A DNA stretch of 11,768 bases from Ruminococcus sp. (lineage in GTDB: Bacteria; Bacillota; Clostridia; Oscillospirales; Ruminococcaceae), in contig JAGCWY010000153.1 of assembly GCA_017961625.1 (NCBI GenBank), forward strand, positions 1-11,768, given 5' to 3'. Position numbers and translations under genes: made by a program. Numbering within the stretch: position 1 is the stretch's first letter; each line of letters opens with the position of its first letter. The notes beneath the pieces are model-generated. The model worked only from the letters and a program-made list of their open reading frames with translations. It did no database searches and had not been told where the DNA came from. Shown here piece after piece: positions 6,784-11,768 of the stretch.

Positions 6784-9237
6784 TCAGGACCTTTCACCGA
6801 CAATTGTCAATATGCGGTCCTGCATCATTTTTGCAGCTTCCTCAGCTGTCTTTTCGCCTGCGAAGAAGGCGTCCGCCTCTTCAAAGCATACCTGCTTTAC
6901 GTCGTAGTCCATGGTACTCACAAGGGTATCGCAGGACAGCACATAGCGCTCACATTCGTCCCTTTCTTCCTTTGTAAGTGGAAATATTGTAAAACCGAGC
7001 TTTGACTGTATACTCGGAACATCTTCCAGCTCGAGTTCTTTGTTATAATACTGCAATGTCATGCTGTGATCCATTGCTATTTCAAAGCTCTTCTTAAGTA
7101 TCGGCAGACCGTATCCGGAATTATGCCAGCTGTTTTCCTCATCATAGCTTATATTTCTTGATCTAAGGACAAATTTTACGAATTCCCATGCGCCGTCTCT
7201 GACCTCGCTCTTTCCGTTTATTGCAAATATCTCGTTCAGCCTGAGCCTTCCGCCCTTGCCGTCAGATGAGGGATAGCCTGCCATTATCACATCGTCGCCG
7301 CCGAACTCCTCATATTTCAGCTGTGCTGAGTATCCGCTTGCCCGTGAGATTATATCCTTGTCGTTCGCAAGCCAGTATGCCTTATCGGTGTAATACATCT
7401 GATGGCCGTAGGGATCGTCCTCCTTGCTTGGCATATCCAACTTATCGACAAAGCGGTCGCAGAATTTGAGCAGCTCTATGAAATCGGGCTCGTCAAAATG
7501 GCATTTTCCGTTTTCAAAGTCAACTATGCCGCTCTGTCCCTCAAGGAACATCTCCAGCATCTCGTCCTTTGTATTGCCGTCATACTTGTGCTCAGCCTCA
7601 ACGCTGTCATAAATGTCTATCATTTCCTTTACAGTCCAGTTCTCGTGATCGAGGTGCTTTTTCTTGACCGCTATGGTGTCCACGCTGAAATCAGGAGTTA
7701 TTGCGTAAAGATGACCGTCTTTGCTCTCCATGGCGCTGAGTATATTGGGTACTATGGTTTCGCGGCTGAACTCGCTGTCACTGTCCATATAGCTGTACAG
7801 GTCTGCAAGGAAGCCCTTGCTGCCGAGGAGTTCTATAGTGCTCATGTAATCGGTAAGGATCACGTCCGGAGCGTTGCCGGAAATGATATCGAGCTGCATA
7901 TACCGCAATATATCGGCGCTCCTCTTGTTCCATTCCAAGCCGTTCTGTGGCTCCTCCAGCTTGCCTGCGTTTTCTTCTTCGTATTTATCGCTGTAATTTA
8001 TCACCTTTACCCTGTACTTGTCCTGACTGCGGTTGTATTTGTTCAGTGTATCTTCGTTCAAGCCGTACAGCACTCCGATGGTTATTATCTTTGTATTGGC
8101 AGCCTCCGCAGGATCACGCTTTACCAGCTTGTAAATACTAACCTGACTGCCGCCATTACCGATATCCCAGCAGTAGAATTCGTCATTTCCTGCGCTGACT
8201 ATGGACATAGGCGAGGCGTCCGCGTCGCTCCAGTTGAGTATCTGCTCTTTCGTTCCGTCCTTTTTTATACCGTAAAGGTCGGTGTCATCGCAGCTCAGCA
8301 GCAGATAATCACCGTAGCCCGTGGTGAAATTATCTCTGTACATCGCAAAGCTGTTGTCTTCCTGAGTAAAGAAAGGTTCTCCGACAGTCCTCCTTTCCGG
8401 GTCATAAACAGCGATCTTCCTTACGGACCTGCTGTAGTCTGTGTCGAGGTAATAGGAATAGGTTAGCAGTACCGAGCCGTCGGAGGCATACATGAAGTAT
8501 GCGTCTTCTGTTTCGCACTCATCACAAACCGAGGAGAGCTTTTCAAGGCTGCCGTCGCTGCTGCATGAAAAAATCTCGTTTCTGCCGATAGTAAGGAGCA
8601 GAGCATCGTCGGAGCTGATGATAAAGCTGCCGAGATACCGCTCTTCCTCCCCGTCGCAAAGGTATTCATCAATATTGCTGAGCATGGAAAAGCTCTTTAC
8701 AGAGCCGTCCTCGTTGTAGAAGCATATGCCGTAGGAGGTCTTCCTGCTGTCATAGAAGCTCTCGTAATCAAAGCTTTCGTCATAGCCGTCCGGCAGCTTC
8801 ACTCCGTCGTCGTCATAGAGCATATAAATGGCAGCATACTGCCCCTCCGGAGAAATAGAGGTCCAGCAGTAATGATCGTCTGCTGCCTTTGCCTCATCGG
8901 GGATATCGAGCTTTATCTCCATGAGCTCTGATAGCCCGGCGTCGGCGCGGTAGAGCATTTCACTATCATCTGCGTAATTATATGCAGTAAGGATATAGCC
9001 CCCGTCCTTCTGAGGAACTATCGTGCCTAAATTGTCAAATCCGCCGAGGACCTTATAGTCGGTGAGCTTGTAGGAATCCGCAAGAAGCTCTGCCGCAGAC
9101 TGCGGTACAGACTCTCCGGCGGAATTTACCCCTGACTTGTCCATGATACCGTTATTTTTCTTTGTATCGCTGCAAGAGCTCAGGGACAGGCAGGCTGCTG
9201 CTGCAAAAGCCACAGCGCGTATTATTCTGTCGTTCAT
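6784..9237 (-). CDS. Lipoprotein with propeller-like domain fused to ABC-type solute-binding domain
   Basis: This 817-residue protein begins with a lipoprotein signal: MNDRIIR, a hydrophobic core and lipobox LSSC, with Cys22 the predicted lipid site. Residues about 60-375 are rich in beta-strand repeats of the type DGSVLLTY, ISSDDALLLTI and YGDYLLLSC, as in a beta-propeller or WD40-like fold; the blade count is uncertain. From about 382 (TKIITIGVLYG) to the end it resembles family 1 extracellular solute-binding proteins: KYNRSQDKYRVKVINYSD, GNAPDVILTDY (454-464), DGHLYAITPDFSVDTIAVKK, and GAWEFVKFVLRS near 682. Such domains bind oligosaccharides or other solutes for ABC importers, but no permease or ATPase gene adjoins. 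It may therefore pair with a distant transporter or act as a surface sensor. AGGAGAG about six bases before the ATG fixes the start. It is divergent from the ECF sigma gene, sharing a 220-base gap. Confidence 0.88.
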   Translation of the reverse strand: MNDRIIRAVAFAAAACLSLSSCSDTKKNNGIMDKSGVNSAGESVPQSAAELLADSYKLTDYKVLGGFDNLGTIVPQKDGGYILTAYNYADDSEMLYRADAGLSELMEIKLDIPDEAKAADDHYCWTSISPEGQYAAIYMLYDDDGVKLPDGYDESFDYESFYDSRKTSYGICFYNEDGSVKSFSMLSNIDEYLCDGEEERYLGSFIISSDDALLLTIGRNEIFSCSSDGSLEKLSSVCDECETEDAYFMYASDGSVLLTYSYYLDTDYSRSVRKIAVYDPERRTVGEPFFTQEDNSFAMYRDNFTTGYGDYLLLSCDDTDLYGIKKDGTKEQILNWSDADASPMSIVSAGNDEFYCWDIGNGGSQVSIYKLVKRDPAEAANTKIITIGVLYGLNEDTLNKYNRSQDKYRVKVINYSDKYEEENAGKLEEPQNGLEWNKRSADILRYMQLDIISGNAPDVILTDYMSTIELLGSKGFLADLYSYMDSDSEFSRETIVPNILSAMESKDGHLYAITPDFSVDTIAVKKKHLDHENWTVKEMIDIYDSVEAEHKYDGNTKDEMLEMFLEGQSGIVDFENGKCHFDEPDFIELLKFCDRFVDKLDMPSKEDDPYGHQMYYTDKAYWLANDKDIISRASGYSAQLKYEEFGGDDVIMAGYPSSDGKGGRLRLNEIFAINGKSEVRDGAWEFVKFVLRSRNISYDEENSWHNSGYGLPILKKSFEIAMDHSMTLQYYNKELELEDVPSIQSKLGFTIFPLTKEERDECERYVLSCDTLVSTMDYDVKQVCFEEADAFFAGEKTAEEAAKMMQDRILTIVGERS

Positions 9238-9252
9238 TTTATCTCTCCTTTT

Positions 9253-9267
9253 GCGGAAAAACTCCGC
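9253..9267 (-). promoter_or_regulatory. Small leader hairpin before the solute-binding lipoprotein ribosome site
   Basis: GCGGA (9253-9257) and TCCGC (9263-9267) form a 5-bp stem with a five-base loop, immediately upstream of the AGGAGAG ribosome site on the minus strand. Upstream of it, TATAAT on the minus strand (9317-9322) could be the -10 box of this gene, but I find no matching -35 at normal spacing. Both calls are tentative. Confidence 0.3.
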
Positions 9268-9429
9268 ATAGTTCCTGCAATGACCTTTGCTTTCTGTTTA
9301 TCATTGCGTGTACACTATTATAAACGTAAGGAACTGCAAAAACGTGACAAAAAATCTTCCTTGAAAAATTTTTTCTCGGAACTGAAATATTCCGCGTTAA
9401 AATTCGATTATATAGACAAGAGGACCTCA

Positions 9430-9450
9430 AAACCTAACGAAAGGAGGTTT
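9430..9450 (+). promoter_or_regulatory. Strong ribosome site of the sigma gene inside a possible masking hairpin
   Basis: AAGGAGGT (9441-9448), nine bases before the ATG, is nearly the full anti-16S complement. AAACCT (9430-9435) is complementary to AGGTTT (9445-9450), giving a 6-bp stem across a nine-base loop that would cover part of it. A second upstream segment, ACCTC (9424-9428), could pair with GAGGT (9444-9448) instead. Either pairing could lower initiation. That this is used as a switch is inference. Confidence 0.45.
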
Positions 9451-9457
9451 CCCGGTT

Positions 9458-10012
9458 ATGAATGATGCATCTATCATGGAACTGCTCCGGAAGAGAGACG
9501 AAAGCGCGATACAGGAGCTGAAGCTTAAATACGACGGACTGTGCCTGTATGTAGCGGGAAATATCCTGTCAGGGCGCGAGGACGCAGAGGAGTGCGTGAA
9601 TTCCGCCTATTATGACCTTTGGAAGAAGATACCGCCGGAAAGTCCCTCAGACCTTAAGACCTATCTTTGCCGTATCGTAAAGAACAAGGCTATAGACAGA
9701 CTTAAGTACAACACCGCACAGAAGCGGGGCTCGGGATATACGGTCTCCCTTGACGAGCTTGAGGAATGTATACCCGACAGGGGCGGCGACGATGTCTCCG
9801 CGGAGAAGCTTGCAGGGATAATAAGCAGCTTTCTCAGGGAACAGGACGAAAAGCACAGAAAGGTATTCGTAAGGCGCTACTGGTACGGCGACTCCCTCGC
9901 GCAGATAGCAGGGTACTACGGTATGAACGAGAAGACCGTCGCTACCTATCTTTTCCGGACAAGAACAAAGCTCAGAGAATATTTGAAGAAGGAAGGTTAT
10001 GATTATGGATAA
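9458..10012 (+). CDS. ECF-family RNA polymerase sigma factor
   Basis: At 184 residues it has the usual size of an extracytoplasmic-function sigma factor, which directs RNA polymerase to a small set of stress or surface promoters. Region 2 covers about residues 20-87, with the typical REDAEECVNSAYYDLWKK (40-57) and LKTYLCRIVKNKAIDRLK (66-83). Region 4 covers about 126-178, with a helix-turn-helix around SLAQIAGYYGMNEKTVATYL and the ending RTRTKLREYL. Regions 1 and 3 are absent, as expected for the class. The ribosome site AAGGAGGT nine bases upstream fixes the start. The stop codon overlaps the start of the next gene, which encodes a membrane protein with the properties of its anti-sigma factor. 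ECF genes are often self-activated; GGAACTG occurs twice upstream (9330-9336, 9378-9384), but no matching CGT box at normal ECF spacing was found. Confidence 0.93.
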   Translation: MNDASIMELLRKRDESAIQELKLKYDGLCLYVAGNILSGREDAEECVNSAYYDLWKKIPPESPSDLKTYLCRIVKNKAIDRLKYNTAQKRGSGYTVSLDELEECIPDRGGDDVSAEKLAGIISSFLREQDEKHRKVFVRRYWYGDSLAQIAGYYGMNEKTVATYLFRTRTKLREYLKKEGYDYG

Positions 10013-11324
10013 ACAGAAATTTTATAAAGCTGTTGATATGATCGACGATGACCTTATAAAGGAAGCGGAGATAGCTCCCGATAAGCTTATGGAAAGCGAC
10101 GGCGAGGGCATGACAGTATCCGGCGTTGAGACCTACAGAAGACCGAAATGGAGCATTATCGCTTCTGTTGCAGCAGCTGCTGTACTTGTACTGGGCGTGG
10201 GCGCTTCGCTGAATATGCTGATGAAGCACCGCCCGAACGTAGTGCAGGATATGACTGATGATACACTGGAGGACAGCAGCGGCAGCGATCCCGCAGCAGA
10301 GGGTACAAAAGAAAGTGAATATAAACAGGGAGCAGGAGAAGAGGCGACCGCAGCTCAGCACAGCGAGGGACCGAAACCTGTTGATACCACTGAAAGTACA
10401 GGTACGGCTCCCGATAACGGTGAAGAGCCCACAGCTGTTCCGATAGTGGAGAACGACGGCAGACAGCAGGAGACAGTACAGACAGCGGTACAGCAGACCA
10501 CTCAGCCGACAGAAAATACTTCCCCAAAGACTACTGCCAAAACCACCTCAAAGACAATTGCTAAGACCACCACAAAGACCACGACCAAGCGTACAGAGCC
10601 CGTTACTACGACAACAAAGTCCGTAACTACAGAGAAAATGGACGTATTTGCCCGTCTGAATGCTCTGACCTATTCTCCCGAGACCTGTGACGGACTTGCC
10701 GAGTATGTGCTGAACGCTCCCGGAGATACTGAGATATTCTATTTTAATTTTTCGGGAAATTACAAGTGGGTATGGCGCAACGGTTCGGCAAGTAATCCCG
10801 TACTGAAGGAAGCTGTTCTTCCCGATGACCTTGCCGAATACCTTATGGAACACGGCGAGGAGATAGGAATGTATCCTGCATATTACAGCATTCCGGTGCC
10901 CATGCAGGGCTATAGCTTCAATGCTCAGTATATCCGCACTAACGGTTACAGTGACGGTGCAGTATATCCCAAGAAAAAGCTCATAACGAGCCGTGCGGAG
11001 CTTGACAGCTACATTGAGGCTAATAAGGACATATATGATTTTAAAGGCTGGGATACAATAACAGGCTTCATGAACGCGACTGCTAAATATGACGATAACT
11101 GGTTCAGCAGCCATAAGCTTCTTGTAGTTGTACTGGAAGAGGGAAGCGGTTCCATAAGTCATACAGTAGCAGAGGTCAACGGACTCGGTGTAACTATACA
11201 GCGTGAAATACCCGAGGTCGGCACCGCCGATATGGCTGAGTGGCATATCCTTATAGAGGTGGACAAGGACTTATATGTCCACAGCGACTTTATGGTAAGC
11301 ACCTACGAAAAACACATAAGATAA
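10005..11324 (+). CDS. Probable transmembrane anti-sigma factor with large extracellular domain
   Basis: With the start used here it has 439 residues. Residues 1-48 are a charged cytoplasmic part (FYKAVDMIDDDLIKEAE), a size and position suited to holding the sigma factor. One membrane helix follows at about 49-73. Residues about 80-212 are an acidic then Thr/Lys-rich spacer with repeated KTT triplets near 175-200, and about 213-439 form an extracellular globular domain. Its end, with SGSISH (381-386) and GTADMAEWH (406-414), reminds me of PrcB-like proteins of Clostridia; this is recall, not a search. No zinc-binding HxxxCxxC anti-sigma motif is present. The role is inferred from topology and from overlap with the ECF gene. 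ATG 10005 is chosen over in-frame ATG 9999 because GGAAGG lies eight bases before it but only two before the other. Confidence 0.8.
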   Translation: MDKQKFYKAVDMIDDDLIKEAEIAPDKLMESDGEGMTVSGVETYRRPKWSIIASVAAAAVLVLGVGASLNMLMKHRPNVVQDMTDDTLEDSSGSDPAAEGTKESEYKQGAGEEATAAQHSEGPKPVDTTESTGTAPDNGEEPTAVPIVENDGRQQETVQTAVQQTTQPTENTSPKTTAKTTSKTIAKTTTKTTTKRTEPVTTTTKSVTTEKMDVFARLNALTYSPETCDGLAEYVLNAPGDTEIFYFNFSGNYKWVWRNGSASNPVLKEAVLPDDLAEYLMEHGEEIGMYPAYYSIPVPMQGYSFNAQYIRTNGYSDGAVYPKKKLITSRAELDSYIEANKDIYDFKGWDTITGFMNATAKYDDNWFSSHKLLVVVLEEGSGSISHTVAEVNGLGVTIQREIPEVGTADMAEWHILIEVDKDLYVHSDFMVSTYEKHIR

Positions 11325-11369
11325 AAAGCAGAAGGGGCTGTAAAAAAACTCAGTCCCCCAAACGAACAC

Positions 11370-11390
11370 GGGGCCTCGTAAAGAGGCCCC
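11370..11390. terminator. GC-rich hairpin terminator at the IS left end
   Basis: GGGGCCTC (11370-11377) and GAGGCCCC (11383-11390) form a perfect 8-bp stem with loop GTAAA, followed by AAATTTTA. It would stop transcripts arriving from the sigma/anti-sigma operon. If the IS begins near 11334, the terminator belongs to the IS and shields the transposase from read-through; otherwise it is the operon's own terminator. Confidence 0.75.
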
Positions 11391-11429
11391 AAATTTTATA
11401 GCAAAAAAAACAAACTGCACAACAATAAC

Positions 11430-11458
11430 TTGCGTGCAGCTGTTTTTAGTGATATAAT
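11430..11458 (+). promoter_or_regulatory. Promoter of the transposase gene, overlapping an imperfect hairpin
   Basis: TTGCGT (11430-11435) and TATAAT (11453-11458) are separated by exactly 17 bases and lie just before the transposase ATG at 11472. The -35 box and spacer overlap the right arm of an imperfect stem: CTGCAC (11415-11420) pairs with GTGCAG (11434-11439), and AAAAAC (11406-11411) with GTTTTT (11442-11447). Confidence 0.7.
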
Positions 11459-11471
11459 CAAATTGTGACAA

Positions 11472-11768
11472 ATGATAACCACTGAGAACTATTATAAACC
11501 AATCCAACTGAAATTACCAGTGGATTATGAAAGAATTAGAGATATAAACGACTCAGTGTATTCTTTTGTTGAAGTTTTAGATCAATTTGACCTATAGAAA
11601 TATCTTGTAGAGAAGGACTGCAGGACAGGTCGCCCACAATTTGATCTGGAAACTCTCTTAAGAATAACACTGTTTGCCTTTATGGAATACGGATATGTAT
11701 CGCTGCGTGAAATAGAAAAGTTATGTCAACCAGACATAAGATTCCTCTGGATGCTTGATGAAATGAAA
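11472..11768 (+). pseudogene. IS1182-type transposase, interrupted by an in-frame stop (3' partial)
   Basis: Translation from ATG 11472 gives MITTENYYKPIQLKLPVDYE and continues to a TAG at 11595-11597, after 41 codons. The same frame then stays open to the window end with residues typical of the N-terminal DUF772 region of this transposase family: GRPQFDLETLLRITLFAFME, YGYVSLREIEKLC and DIRFLWMLDEM. The catalytic DDE part lies beyond the window. Continuity of the family sequence across the TAG argues for a single substitution in a once-intact gene rather than a gene end. No clear ribosome site precedes the ATG, as is common for transposases. The remainder could still be made from an internal start, or the TAG could be a sequencing error; both are less likely than simple decay. 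Confidence 0.8.

Larger units (their letters stand above)
11334..11768 (+). mobile_element. Left part of an IS1182-type insertion sequence (runs off the window)
   Basis: The transposase-like frame at 11472 marks a mobile element. Its left end is probably near GGGGCTGTAAAAAAAC (11334-11349), nine bases after the stop codon of the anti-sigma gene. This A-rich, GGGGCTG-type sequence forms an imperfect hairpin with CAGTCCCC (11351-11358) and resembles terminal repeats of this IS group as I recall them. Its right end and target duplication are outside the window, so the boundary is provisional. Confidence 0.6.

Noticed and set aside
7402..8466. A 354-residue open frame on the plus strand
   Set aside because: It is antisense to the solute-binding lipoprotein, which has a lipobox, ribosome site and recognisable domains. 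The plus-strand frame has no ribosome site or known motif and is a by-product of codon bias.
10548..11246. A 232-residue open frame on the minus strand
   Set aside because: It is a shadow of the anti-sigma ectodomain, with no ribosome site or recognisable domain.

Overview
The window looks like chromosomal DNA of a fibre-degrading Ruminococcus (Clostridia), most like R. flavefaciens. The main clue is the first gene: a lichenase-type GH16 domain behind a long Asn/Gln/Trp-rich tandem-repeat linker, an architecture known from the xylanase/beta-glucanase enzymes of that species. Other clues agree: strong AGGAGG-type ribosome sites, TTGNNN-17-TATAAT promoters, and Thr-rich linkers in surface proteins. 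Species assignment is inference.

Layout. (1) 1-1176, plus strand: the 3' part of a secreted multidomain glycanase, open at the window edge, ending in a hairpin terminator. (2) 1233-2951, minus strand: a probable two-gene operon of an iron-dependent alcohol dehydrogenase and a small lipoprotein, with a good promoter at 3014-3042. (3) 2952-3481: a 530-base intergenic region with two divergent promoters, a 21-bp-spaced direct repeat and a two-hairpin leader. (4) 3482-6631, plus strand: a polyprenyl-phosphate sugar transferase (exopolysaccharide initiation) followed by a MutS-like ATPase without a mismatch-recognition domain. (5) 6784-9237, minus strand: an 817-residue lipoprotein joining a propeller-like domain to an ABC-type solute-binding domain, with no transporter genes beside it. 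(6) 9458-11324, plus strand, divergent from it: an ECF sigma factor overlapping a single-pass membrane protein that is probably its anti-sigma factor and sensor. (7) 11334-11768: the left part of an IS1182-type insertion sequence just after the anti-sigma gene, with an in-frame stop in its transposase.

How the genes may work together. The glycanase, sugar transferase, solute-binding lipoprotein and sigma/anti-sigma pair all concern the cell surface and polysaccharides, but nothing in the sequence links them into one pathway. The best candidate for an undescribed system is the divergent block 6784-11324. It combines a lipoprotein with two sensory-looking domains, an ECF sigma factor whose ribosome site can be masked by a hairpin, and an anti-sigma protein with a large external domain. 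A functional link between them is a hypothesis based on position and domain type. No tRNA, rRNA, CRISPR array or replication origin was seen.
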